DNA from: Bidens hawaiensis
Lineage: Eukaryota > Streptophyta > Magnoliopsida > Asterales > Asteraceae
DNA length: 64,000 nt
Assembly (NCBI GenBank): GCA_021521415.1
Contig: JAIQDT010003009.1
Location: 278,436 to 342,435 of the forward strand
Direction: 5' to 3'
Positions 34,031 to 45,370 of this stretch are shown piece by piece; within the stretch, counting starts at the first letter, position 1; the number at the start of each line of letters is the position of its first letter. Below the pieces are notes generated by a model. That model made no database searches. It was given only the letters and a program-made list of their open reading frames with translations, and was not told where the DNA came from. The position numbers were made by a program, and so were the translations under genes.

Positions 34031-34838
34031 TTACTCGGGATTGATCATCCCATTCAGCTCAACAAGGTTTTGAAAACGAGTTTTGTCAAACGCTTTAGTA
34101 AACAAGTCAGCGAAATTATCTAACGTATCAATCTTTTCGAGCACAATCAATTTCTTCTCAGCACAATCCCGTATAAAATGATGACGGATGTCAATGTGTT
34201 TAGTTTTGCTATGCTTTACGGGATTGTTAGTTACTGAGATAGCAGCAGTGTTTTCAATGCAAATAGGAGTATGAGTGAAATTCAGACCATAATCGCGCAA
34301 TTGCTGTTGTATCCAAAGAACCTGGGAGCAGCAGTTCGATGCTGCCATGTATTCTGCTTCACAGGTAGAAATGGCGACTGAGGTCTGCTTCTTGCACTGC
34401 CATGACACTAATCTGCCTCCAAGAAACTGACATCCACCTGTTGTTGACTTCCGATTCTGATTGCATCCTCCATAATCAGTTGCTTTTGACAGAAGATAAG
34501 ATTCTTCTGTTGCCATCTCAGTCGATCTCATGTCCATAACATACGTATTCTTTTCCCTTGGAGCCTTCATTACTATCCAATCCTCTGGTATCTTGAAACC
34601 AGGATACAGTACGATCGCTTCATTCTTGGTAAAGTGCACAGTGTAATCTTTGTCACAGATCATTTGTCATCGTCCCAATTCCAGTAATCCTTCCACCACT
34701 CTCTCCAGCAAAACTCATTCTTCCTCCCTGAACAGGTTTCCATTCGTGTAATAAATTCTTGTTACCCGTCATGTGCCGGGAACAGCCGCTATCCACAACC
34801 CATAGATTGTTTGCAGCCCTGTTCAACTGTTCCTGCAC
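34031..34838 (-). pseudogene. Copia pol remnant of B: protease, then pre-integrase/RNase H fusion
   Basis: Protease frame: NNLWVVDSGCSRHMTGN with DSG, breaking off after GGRITGIG at a deletion near 34670 that removes a segment present in A. The next frame (210 codons) starts ICDKDYTVHFTKNEA, reaches SYLLSKAT, and passes without a break into DYGGCNQNRKSTTGG, the RNase H domain, with CEAEYMAASNCC, KHIDIRHHFIRDC and NFADLFTKAFD. Thus integrase and RT are precisely lost and the frame kept. The RNase H glutamate (CEAEY) is present; the first catalytic Asp would lie upstream of the junction. Confidence 0.85.
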
Positions 34839-34853
34839 GATTAAAGCAGAAGA

Positions 34854-37470
34854 TTAAAATCTGGGGACCCAAGACCTATTGGTCTTGGGTCGATACATCC
34901 CGTACTTTGGCTGTCCAAAGTTAGTATTAGTATGATATCTGTAAGTCCTAAAAGGATACCTTCTTGTAGATTGACTATGAGGCCATCCAAACCTTCGTGA
35001 ATTAAATGAATTATTACTAATGGTTTGGTTGTCAACAAGGAAAAACTGAGATCGATTTCTTTGAAAACCTGGATTAGTCCAATGTCTGAACTTTGATGAG
35101 TTTTCATTTTTACAATTATAGTAATTACCGTTAGTTCTATTCTCAGTTTTTGAAGGCCTCATACCTCTGAATCTCTGCTTCAGAGGGAAATCAGCAATCA
35201 GGTGTCCTAATTGATTGCATCTGAAACAACTCCTGTGTTCAACTTTCGTATCAATAGTTGTTTTGGATGTTGAGGCTGCATTACTGCCCGTTTGTCTAAC
35301 ATATGGTGGGACATACGGGTTTAGTGGAGAATTCTTTTCAGTTGTTTTATTTTCCTCTCCACGTTTTGGTAACACTGCCTCTTCTTTTGTCTCACTCGAC
35401 TCGGATGACTTCTCCGAATTTGATGAGACAGGACTAGGAACAGAAATCTTAATATTAGAAACAGGCTTACTCGTTTCGCCTTTACTAACTTCTGGATCTT
35501 TAATCGTAATCTTAACCGGAACTGTCTGGCCAATTTCAACATCAACGGATTTCTGATTACTAGGATCATAAGTGTAGTTATGATTATAAGGTGGTGGAAC
35601 TTCATGATATCCAATTCCTCCCCTTTTAACTGGGGAACTTTGATCACTTACGAGGTGATCAAGTATAGCGGAGGAATTTCTAAATTGCTCAAGTTTTCTG
35701 TTTAGTTCCACCACTTTCACCTGGTGATCAGCTATCTGTTTATCCCTTTCAGCTATTAGTTTGGTTTTCTCTTCTAACACTTCATAGCTAAGATCAATTA
35801 CTTGTATTTTTTCAGTTAGACTGGCTTTAAGACTTCTGATATCTTTCTCACTAGCTTTTATTTTTACCTTGTAACTATTTTCTCTAGCTTTAGTGTAATG
35901 ATGATCTTCTTTTAATGTTTTAAATTGAGCATCCAAACTAACAAACTGATCAGTTATTGTTTTCAATTGTTCAGACAGATTTTCACATTTCGTACAAGGG
36001 AGTTTAGTACTTACCTCGGAGAGCTGATCTGTCACTTCTGCCATGTAAGCTTGATTTTCTCCAGTTAGTTTCTCACTTCCTGCAGTTTCGATGTTCGCCA
36101 AATTGGCCTGTTCGAACACTTCCTCAACATGCAGATTCCAATTGTATTCCCCGTTCTGACTGGATATCATCGCCCTATTCTCACTACTTCCACCACTCTG
36201 TTGTGTAGACCTGTTCTGACTACGTTCAACTCTGTCATTTGTGCATTCTTTAGCAAAGTGGCCATTCTGTTGACAGTTGTAACCGCAAACCTTTGACTTA
36301 TCAAAACCTGGTCTTTCACCAACAAACTTTCTACCAGTCTTCTTCATAAACCTTTTAACCCTTCTTACAATCATCGCCATCTGCCACTGCAGATCCATCT
36401 CTTCCAGATCATCAGCATCGATCTGATCATAGTCTTCGTCTAAAGTTGCAGGATCAACAATCTTGCCTTTAATGTAATTTTCATACGAAGCAATGAAAGA
36501 TGCATAGAGAGCAAACTGCTGTTCAGCAGATTTAACACTCATGGGCATCTTAGAGCAGTTGTTGTTCGGAACACTTGAGGAAAAACTACCCTTGGTTGCT
36601 TGAGGTTTAGAAGCATTTGTACCACCAGCTACAAAACACACATCACCATCCATGTTGAGAGTTACATGACCTTCATGTGTTGAGTTAGCGCCCGAGTCTC
36701 CCTTAGAGTAGTAAGCAGATGATTCAGACTTCGAACTTGAACTTGAGTTAACTTTTGCACCATACATTCCCGGATCCTGAACCTGATCAGTTGGTGTCTC
36801 TTTTCGAACCATGTTAAGTTCAAAAGTTCATAGTTTGTTGACTGCTGTTTCCAAGTCATAGTCGGCTCTTTATCTTCTCTCATCAAGACAGTGTACATCT
36901 CCCATTTCGGTGGGAGAGCATCAAAAAGCTTTTCTACTATCTCCTCTTCTTTGTAAGCAATAGAATAATTGCTGAGTTCAGTCATCAGGTGATAATATCT
37001 CGTGATGATATCATCAAGTGATTCATTCTTCAAATACTTGAACACCGAGAATTGGGTTTTGAGTAGTTTAATCTTGGATGCACGAATCCCCACATTACCT
37101 TCAAATCGGTTTTCAAGTGCTTCCCAAAGCTCTCTGGCGGTTTATACTTCCTGAAGGTGTGAAGAATCTCTTGTGGAAGAGCCATTGTAATCGCTGCATG
37201 AGCTTTGCTTTCAGCCTCATACATTTTCTTTTCTTCCTCTTCCACCTTGTTGTATTTCTTAATCTGTTCATGACCCTCATACAGAGCAGTTGGTGGAATG
37301 TATCCATCTTGAATGCACACCCACATCTTAGCATCTTGGTATTTAACATACTGCTCAAACCGATCCTTCCAAGCCACGAAATCGGTACCCTTTAGCATCT
37401 TCGGTGCCTTAGTAGCTGAACCCGCTTCCACTTCCATCTTCACCAGTTCCGTAATATTTATTGAAGTCAT
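34854..37470 (-). pseudogene. Copia gag of element B
   Basis: ATG at 37470 (MTSINITELVKMEVE). Frame changes near 37130 and 36830 split the N-terminal half ([51 protein letters not shown]). From 36812 a 652-codon frame is open to 34854. It carries [19 protein letters not shown], a first knuckle altered to [15 protein letters not shown], a coiled-coil region and a second knuckle [14 protein letters not shown] that has lost its last Cys. RNA binding is therefore probably impaired. Confidence 0.85.
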
Positions 37471-37533
37471 CTTTTACGAAACGAAAACACAAAGAAACCC
37501 GAAAAATAAAAATTTTATCCTTAACAATACTGT

Positions 37534-37755
37534 AGGCGAAGTTGTGGATAACTTCGCTTGAGTCTTAACTTCGCTTGAATTCTTAACTTTGCTCCCTTTT
37601 AAATTCGCCTGATTTGGCGAAGTTGTGAGGTAGGCGAAGTTGTGGATAACTTCGCTTGAGATAAGCGAACTTGTGAGGTAGGCGAAGTTGTGGATAACTT
37701 CGCTTAACCTTATATCTTCGCCTAAACCCTACAAACAGTAGCGGCAACTTCGCCT
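37534..37755. promoter_or_regulatory. GCGAAGTT motif cluster in the gag leader (element B)
   Basis: Nine exact words in about 220 bp. Three times a GCGAAGTT is followed by GTGGAT and AACTTCGC, so a row of three similar hairpins can form between the primer site and the gag start. Confidence 0.85.
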
Positions 37756-37941
37756 GATGAACTCGATGATTTTGCAGGTTTGATTTTGACGTTTTGCGAG
37801 GTATGCGAAGGTGTAATGGGTTGTTTTTGATGGTGGGAGGTGAGTAGGACACAAAAACTCGGTAAACTCGTCCCGCGAATAGTCGAACGGAACGATTTCT
37901 ACACCCGCGTGATAATCCCGAACCACACAATCACGAGCAAA

Positions 37942-37956
37942 AGCTCTGATACCAAT
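37942..37956 (-). other. Met-tRNA primer-binding site of element B
   Basis: Minus strand ATTGGTATCAGAGCT, matching the copia initiator-Met primer word, immediately after the LTR. Confidence 0.9.
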
Positions 37957-38373
37957 TGTAGGTTCCCAGCCTGATCTACACGGAATATCTCATTCTACGT
38001 AGGTGCGGAATCCGTACGTAAGACGTTACGAGCGTAGAATATGATACACGTTAACACGATCAAACACACGTTACAATAAACAAAGACACGTTGTATTGCA
38101 ACTAGAAACACGTGATTCACTGATCACCGATTACACAAACTGAATAACTCGTAAACTAAAACTCTCTCTCTTCTGATCTAGCCGTAACCTAGCAGTTTAT
38201 ATAACACGACAAAGTCGCCTAGCATGTTTAGGCGAAGTTGTCCCTAACTTCGCTTGTTCCACAAGTTCGCCTATATCAGCGAACTTGTGAGAACTTCGCT
38301 TACATCCAAATACAAATCCAACTAACTCGATTACAGACACTAGACACTGAACTACTGACATCATGTACCAACA
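37957..38373 (-). repeat. 5' LTR of element B
   Basis: Same length as the 3' LTR. TATATAAA on the minus strand at 38196-38203. Three exact motif copies near 38230-38300. Confidence 0.95.
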
Positions 38374-38378
38374 ATGAA

Positions 38379-39361
38379 GAATAATCCCCTTCCATTGAAC
38401 GGGGTATTCGAGAAGCCCCTTCTGTGAGAAAAAGAGCCTACATATTTTGGCATTACAATAATTTTATCTGAAGGAGAAGAATCCCCTTCAAGGGACAGAA
38501 TGTTTGAAGGTACTTTCTATCAGTTCTCCTTGCTAAATCAACAACATCTCATAGTATAAGAGTTTTCAATAAAGAAGAGAAATTCTAGTCCAGGGGACGA
38601 CACATGTGAAAGTTCAATTCCATTCAGAAGGAACCCCCTCCCTACACCAACATGGAGTTGGGGGATAATTTGACATTGCATCATTATGTTGTGCGTTTTC
38701 GTCATTAAAGTTTCTTTAATACGACAAGAGGGACCCCGTTCATCAGCTACTATGCATGAAGATTGGTCTCATAAAGAAATCTCCATCTTAAAGAGTCTTC
38801 AAAGAAGAATATTCTTATTCCAATGAAGGGGGTGTTGGAAAAGTCCCTTTCAAGAGAAAAGAATGCATTCTACAGCAATATCTCATGTTTCAAGAGTTTT
38901 CATTTTGAAGAAGAAGAGTCCTTCTCTAAAGAATGATAAAGTCACTATGAAAAGAAAACAAAGCCTTATGTAGTAAAGCTTTACATTCCAAGAATTTCCC
39001 AAGGGAAGAAACTTCCATATCCATAATATCTTTTATAAGAAGGGAATGGGCCCCTTCCATCATCCTTCATGCGTAAGACATTTAACATGTATTAAAACTA
39101 TTTATGCTTTTATATTTATGATTAGCAGTTATAATTGGTCGATCATTGCTTATAATTCCCCCAGATGGGATAAAACCCTCTTTAAGATGCACAATACTTA
39201 TAATTCTCCCAGATGTGATAAGCCCTCTTTTAAAGGCATAATACTTATGATTCCCCCTAATGAGAAAATGACATCATTTCTCCTTCACAAGTGTGAAAGG
39301 AAGGCCCGACTAAGGGGCTTAGATCCATATACAAAATAAACCCATCAATGAGGCTCCATAC
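38379..39361 (+). repeat. D interior, short tandem repeats (part 2)
   Basis: Continuation of 30061-30659 after the B insertion. The first part has AAGAATCCCCTT-type units. The last 200 bp switch to units ending CATACTTATAATTCCCCC, which continue after element C. Confidence 0.6.
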
Positions 39362-39587
39362 TGTCACACCCCGACTTAGGGTCTAAGCATGTGACCAATA
39401 GTTGGTACATGTTTTGTAAATATATTAGAGTTGCGGGTTATTTTGTAGAAGACTTTGGTCATAATTAAATCAAATAATATTTTATTATAACCAAAGTCTT
39501 TCGCAAAATAACTCATAACTCTGATATATCTACAAAATAGGTATCAACTATTGGTTACACGTCTAGGCCCTAAGTCGGGGTGTGATA
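39362..39587 (+). repeat. Fold-back 5' LTR of element C (226 bp)
   Basis: Arms of about 104 bp (39362-39465 and 39484-39587) are reverse complements with few mismatches, around an 18-bp centre. The right arm equals the end of the 3' LTR at 47441-47541; the left arm is an inverted copy of it. The normal start of the LTR is absent. Confidence 0.8.
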
Positions 39588-39589
39588 GG

Positions 39590-39603
39590 TTGGTATTAGA
39601 GCC
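39590..39603 (+). other. Primer-binding site of element C
   Basis: TTGGTATTAGAGCC, one base from the initiator-Met primer word used by chromoviruses. Confidence 0.8.
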
Positions 39604-41094
39604 ATCGATCTTAGAGAATTAGGTATTTAGTTATACCTAAGCTTTGATCCATAGATAAATATTAGTCTTACTACAGAGTTATTTGTTTCAGTAATATAGA
39701 TACTTGATTAAAAAGTATCTAGCTTAAACTATTGAATATTTATATTTTTACGGATAAGATATAACAAGTACGGATAAGATATTAACACCCTCCTATCCCT
39801 AATATAACCTGGTACAGATGTCCAATCGTCAATCTGGCCAAAGATCATTTCAACCTTGATTTGGTAAAGGAAAATGATATATGGGAACATATTTACACCT
39901 AATTTCTATATTTAGTGATGAATATTCATACCAAACAACAATGGATGAAGATTCAGATTCATCTGATACTAGCATCTCACTAGCTCAGATTATTCCAAGT
40001 CAGGATAGGTATGGAGCAGGATCAAGTAAATTCAAGAAACCAATGATGTTATAAGGAAAAGAAATAATGACCTATCCAGAAGAAAATCCTCAGGGACATG
40101 AATATTTTAATTACCCCACAATTCAAGATCCTTACTTTGCTCACACTCAAGGTAAACGTCGGAACATGGATATAAAGAAATGTATGACATTGAAAATGAT
40201 TCAACTCGTTATGAAATCAATGTCACAAAATTAGCTGAAAAATCAATGCTTAAGAAAGAAATGGATACTAAGGAGAAGCAAAAAAGAGAGGGAGAAAGGT
40301 GAAAACACCAAGAAGGACAACAAAATCAAGAAATTGACCATTCTCTGGAAAAAGTAGACAAAAAGATTGTAACAGTTGTAAATAATATAATTGTAATAAA
40401 CTGTGCACTCTTGAAACTGCACCATAAATAAAAAATATATTTTAAATTTCCTCAAAATTATTAATGTAGCTTTCAAACATTTATGTCAAGAAAAGATCGC
40501 ACGAACTCTTAGAATAATTCTTTCAGTACATCTGGAAACGAGAAAATACTAGCTAAGAAATGAAGGAAAGGTCCAGGTGGACAAAATCCAAAAGATGATC
40601 AACTTCAAGTCAACACTGGACAAAATAAAAGGAAATAAGAAATAGACCTTAGAAAGAGAATTAGTGAAATTCTCATGGTCTACTTGTACATAAGATATGT
40701 ACTAGTTATACAACAAAAAGGAAAGTATTGATGTCTCTCAAGAGTTTCATCGACATCATCACTAAGATAATATTCTAATGATGAGATATGAGAAATTATC
40801 GTTTCATATGATTATCCCAACATCATTTTTGTAAACAAAGAATAGACAACTAAATTGTGCCTTGTGCGAGACAAATTACCTCAAGAAAAAGTTAGTTGAG
40901 GTTAAGTGAAAAGAAGAAGCAAAGTCAGAAAGAAGTTCCTCTAGAAAGATGACAAAATCGTTAAATGTTTCATAAATAAATAAAATCTCTTGTACTTGTA
41001 TCATTTGTTTCAGAATCATGCGGTTATTGCAAACATTCTATAATTTATATATAAATAAGAATTCTTTTCATACTAAATCAATTCTATTTACCAA
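39604..41094. other. Leader of element C
   Basis: About 1.5 kb of A-rich DNA without a supported gene. Long leaders are common in this lineage. Confidence 0.55.
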
Positions 41095-44000
41095 ATGTTG
41101 AATCTATACAATCAAGAGAACAATGATGAAGCTTCAATTCAAAGAAGCACAATGAATATATCAGAATCTGCATAGGAGATTCCTGAGCAGTATCTGGTTA
41201 AAATTCAAGAGATGATTCATAACGCAATGGCTCCTCTCATTGATGCAATGAAGGGAGAGTCACATAAAAGTAAATCTCAGCATTCAAACAAGACTGTTAG
41301 AACTCATCCATACCGAAATCCTTTTCATAAATATGAAATCGTTCATAGTTCCAACGTTGATGGCAAGTTCAATCTTAAGTTCAAGAAACAATTAGTAATC
41401 CAAGACTGTAGTTTCAAGAACTTCAAAGCCTATGGACCAAAAGCATTCTATGGCAATAAAGGTGCCATATCCGCCTTACGATGGCTTGAGGAGATCGAGT
41501 TCATTGTTATCATCAGCCAGTGTACTGAAAATCAAAAGATTCAGTATTAATCTCAACAATTTAAAGGTGAAGCTTTAGAGTGGTGGAATAATCTAATCAT
41601 GTCAAAGGTTAGAGAAACCATGTATGAATTAAAATGCAAAGAATTAAAAGAACTTGTGTTACGAAAGTTCTGTCCCATGTATGAAACCAATCATATTCAA
41701 ACCATGTTTTTGAATCACAAGGTGGAAGGCAATAATCTCAAGGAATACAACACTAAGTTTCATGAGTATTGTAGATTGGTACCACATTTGGTAACACTGG
41801 AATCCAACAAAGTGACCCGCTATATTTGAGGTATACCTCGGGAAATTAGAGATATTGTGATGTCTCATTAACTCAAACCGCTAATTCAGCCATGGATTTA
41901 GCTGGTTATCTCCTGAATGGTCTCATCAGAAACCAAGAAGAAGATAAAAATGGTAAAATAAATAAAGAAGAACCCGAGGAAAAGAAAAAAAAAAAAGAAA
42001 AATAAAGAAAAAGAGGAAGGGTCGTTTAAGTTCACAAGACCAATCTGCCAGAGCTGTGGCAAAAGACATCATGGGAAATGTTTGAGACCAACCCACATTC
42101 CCAAAAATATTCCGTTGGTCACATGTAACTTCTGCAAGAAAATTGGTCATACGGAAGACGATTGAAACAACCGAATTTTTTGTTTATTGTTTTGTTAACC
42201 GTTACCCGACATGTTTCTATGATCAGGTAATTTAACCAATAAAAAATGCATTTATCAAGTTATTATTATAATGTTATTATATTTATTTATTTATTTCTTA
42301 ATAAATTTGAAACATATACATTTTTGACCCTAAACTATACTTTAAACCTATTTTGTTTCCACCTCAATAGTTCAGGGACCTATTTGCAAAATATGTGTTA
42401 TTAATACATTATCCATTAACCCATAACCCTTAGACCCGTATCCTTGATCCAACCCGGTAACCCTTACACCCATCGTGATTTCTTGAGCCTAAATGTATGT
42501 AGTAATCTTGGAAATTGATTTGTGCAAATCGTTGTCCATGCCTAAACGAGCTTTACCGACTCTTTAATTATAGAATGATAATTAATTTGATATGCATCGA
42601 CTATAGTTACTAAACGGCTTAAACCTAATTCGTCATTATACGATTGAAGCAATTATGATTCAATTACTTGCGGCTGCACAACCTCACAGACATCGCCAAC
42701 ATTACCCCCCATATCTAATTCTTAGCCGTCTGAATGGTTGTCTTGATATGTTTTTGGTCGGCGACTGTTTGATCTAATTGACCATCGATTGTTCGGTGTT
42801 TAAGGTAAATAATTATATTAGTTTGATCTCCTTTAATCATAAATCAATAACCCTATGGTTAATTGGACAATTATAAATGGGATTTAACCGATTTGATTGT
42901 TCTAGGGTTCTTAGTATAATCTGGTTATTTTCTGTTCTGGTTATGTATTATTATTTGCGAGTTATAATCAAATAACCCCCCAGCCCAGATGGCTAGGGTG
43001 GTTGGGTTAGGTCTCAAAACCCCTAGCCCCATATTTTTTTGGAAAACCTTTTATTTAATGGTTAATTAATCATATAAAATTATTAACTGATATTAAAAAT
43101 TTTATAAATCATAAATATAAGTATTTTATTAAAACCGACACACTTACCGATCACTTTTCCGAACCTTGGTTAAAGCTATATATATATATATATGTATATA
43201 TAATAGATATTTAAAATTTATAAATGTTAAAGATTTAAAAAGGGTTTTAATTTAAAATATATTATGTTAATTAACATACTAAAATAAAGTATACGTTCAA
43301 GTATTTTATAAAGGATTATATTTATATAATTATTTTTGATATCTATTATATATTACTTACACTATTAATTTAAAAGAGACCTTTATTAATAATATTAAAA
43401 TGTAATATTTTATTACAATACCGATCAACCTCAAATCATTATATATATATATATATGTATGTATATATTATTTATTACAACTTTAATACTTAATAATTAA
43501 AAGTATTTATATGTTAATACTAATATAATTTTAATAACCATTATAAAATAGACTTTAAATAAAATATTTTAATTCTCCAATACCCGTTCTTAACTCTATT
43601 CTCTTTTTGTCCATCTATTAACTCGTGGTATTTCTTCGACTATCACTCTTGCTTAGGATTTGTTCATACTGATTCTCGGCGAGCATGACTCATAGTATTT
43701 ATTTTTCTTATCTCCGCTTATTGATAAGGTGAGTATTCATACCCTTTTTTACTTATTTTCAGTATTTTTGGGGACATATGTGTATCGTATTATATTTATC
43801 TATTATTTACTATTCACGTTAGCAAACTGTTTTAATCCTTGTGTGAATATCAATTATTTGCCTAATTTTCTATATGTTTATTTGCTTAATTTTCAGCATT
43901 CGGAGAGGTTCATCATAATCATAGTAATAGTATGATCATACGACCGTCGTAGTAGCCAGATCCCACTTCGCAAGGCAACGGTTTTACCGACACTCATTAT

Positions 44001-44572
44001 TTGCTCATTGGCTTAATTGTTTACCTCACAAGAACAGTTTTGCGTTTTTATATTATATTGTATCTCAACTTAACTGGTGTTTTACTCACTCAACCTTGTG
44101 TTGACAAAACTATGTTATATTATATGCATATGCAGGCTATCGTTTGAATTGATATCAGAAATTGGTGAAGGATTTAGGATTGCTTATGTTAGAAGAGATA
44201 TTATTAAGACTAAATCAAGACTTAGTTTTGAAACTTGGAATTATCTTGTTGCCTTATTTGTTAATTATGTACTTTGTTTTATTTGGATTTGTTTGAAAAT
44301 TTAAGTTAAATAAATAGATATTGCCATTTTTAATTATTGCATGATAGTACCTTGAGAGCTGTGAACAATCAGCTCATGCCCTGACATTTCGTCTTAGGTT
44401 TGGGTGTGACAACGATCGCATGAGGAAAACAGTTGTATGTTTCAGTTGTGCAGAAAATGGACACTTTAGCTCAGAATGTCTAAAGAATATAAGCAACACA
44501 AGTGGTAGTGGTGCTAAGAAAGGAAATGCTAAAATAAACATGTTAAACATACAAGATGCATCCGACAATTAG
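41095..44572 (+). pseudogene. gag of element C, with stops and a nested solo LTR
   Basis: ATG at 41095. After a TAG near 41173 the frame reads CSFKNFKAYGPKAFYGNKGA, LRWLEEIEFIV, TAA, FKGEALEWWNNLI, LRKFCPMYETN, EGNNLKEYNTKF, TGA, GIPREIRD: the gypsy gag core. The zinc region has CQSCGKRHHGKC and CNFCKKIGHTEDD. At this point a 2249-bp LTR is inserted. Removing it with one target copy gives EDDRMRKTVVCFSCAENGHFSSEC in the same frame, ending at 44572. The Arg after EDD sits where the fourth zinc ligand is expected, so TGC has probably become CGC. Confidence 0.85.
42163..44411 (+). repeat. Solo LTR inserted in the zinc region of C gag (2249 bp)
   Basis: TGAAACAACCG to GGGTGTGACA with ACGAT on both sides (42158-42162 and 44412-44416). 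AT-rich with TA microsatellites at 43183-43203 and 43441-43470. There is no internal coding region, so a complete element has collapsed to one LTR. The ends are chromovirus-like but the body does not match the C LTR. Confidence 0.9.
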
Positions 44573-45348
44573 GACAGAAGCAGACAAGAGTATGTCATAT
44601 GAATGTTAAGAACCGAAGGCATTAGAAATAACTAATAATTTAGTTAACTCTTGTAAACTATTTGTAAACTCGTTTTTAAACGAGAAGTTTTGTAACAGAA
44701 AAATGGTAGTTAAATCCCTAATGTATATAAAGAAAGATATTAGCATACATATCGTGTCTTTACACAAGAATGCTTATATTCAAAGGAAAAGAGATAGTTA
44801 AATTTCGAAAATTATTCGAAAAAACAAGAGACTATATATTAATATAATTCATCATCTATAGAAAGATGAAATAAAGAGACTGATGAATTAAACTAGACAT
44901 AAGAGCATGTCTTCTCAAAGAAAATCAGTTACCCGAACTTTGAAAGTTCAAATAATTGATGGACATAAACGAAAGGAATCCACCAAGATCATGAAGCAAA
45001 GGATTACATAAATCAAGTTTGGTTATCTTGAAAGTTATCAAGATGAGTAAATTAAAAAGGATTCGTGAGACAGAATCCAAGATGCAATCTATCTAACATC
45101 AGTAAATGTTTAGAATACAAAAGGTAAGGTAAATAGTTAAACACAACTGGCCACTATGCTTAGAAATTTACAATTACTTATGACATTTTAAACTATTGAC
45201 TGAATACATCATCCAAAGATGTGAGTTAACAACAAATCAGGAATTACAACCATTTGAAAGTTCGAAATAAGCTTGAGAAACAGATTAGATAGAATCTGAT
45301 CATAAATCGAGAAGAAAGAAATCACTCACAACGAATCTTGAGGACGAG
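44573..45348. other. Gene-free stretch of element C after gag
   Basis: This is where protease, RT and integrase would lie. Only about 780 bp without any domain are present. Confidence 0.65.
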
Positions 45349-45370
45349 ATTCATTTCAAGGTGGGGAGGA
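45349..45370 (+). other. Polypurine tract of element C
   Basis: CAAGGTGGGGAGGA after a GAGGACGAGATT phrase. This combination is the usual 3' end of Tekay/Del-type elements before an LTR starting with (TG)TAACATCCC. Confidence 0.75.

Larger units (their letters stand above)
30665..38373 (-). mobile_element. Ty1/copia element B, compact RT-less copy (7709 bp)
   Basis: Perfect target duplication ATGAA (30660-30664 and 38374-38378). Both LTRs are 417 bp with about 11 differences by hand alignment (about 2.6%), so it is younger than A. Order is as in A, but three deletions make it compact: inside protease, from the pre-integrase region to RNase H, and most of ORF3. No RT and no integrase core remain, so it must have been copied with proteins supplied in trans. 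Confidence 0.95.

Noticed and set aside
40243..40476. 77-codon hydrophobic minus-strand frame resembling a membrane protein
   Set aside because: It is the complement of an A-rich leader of element C; the Phe/Leu run is compositional.
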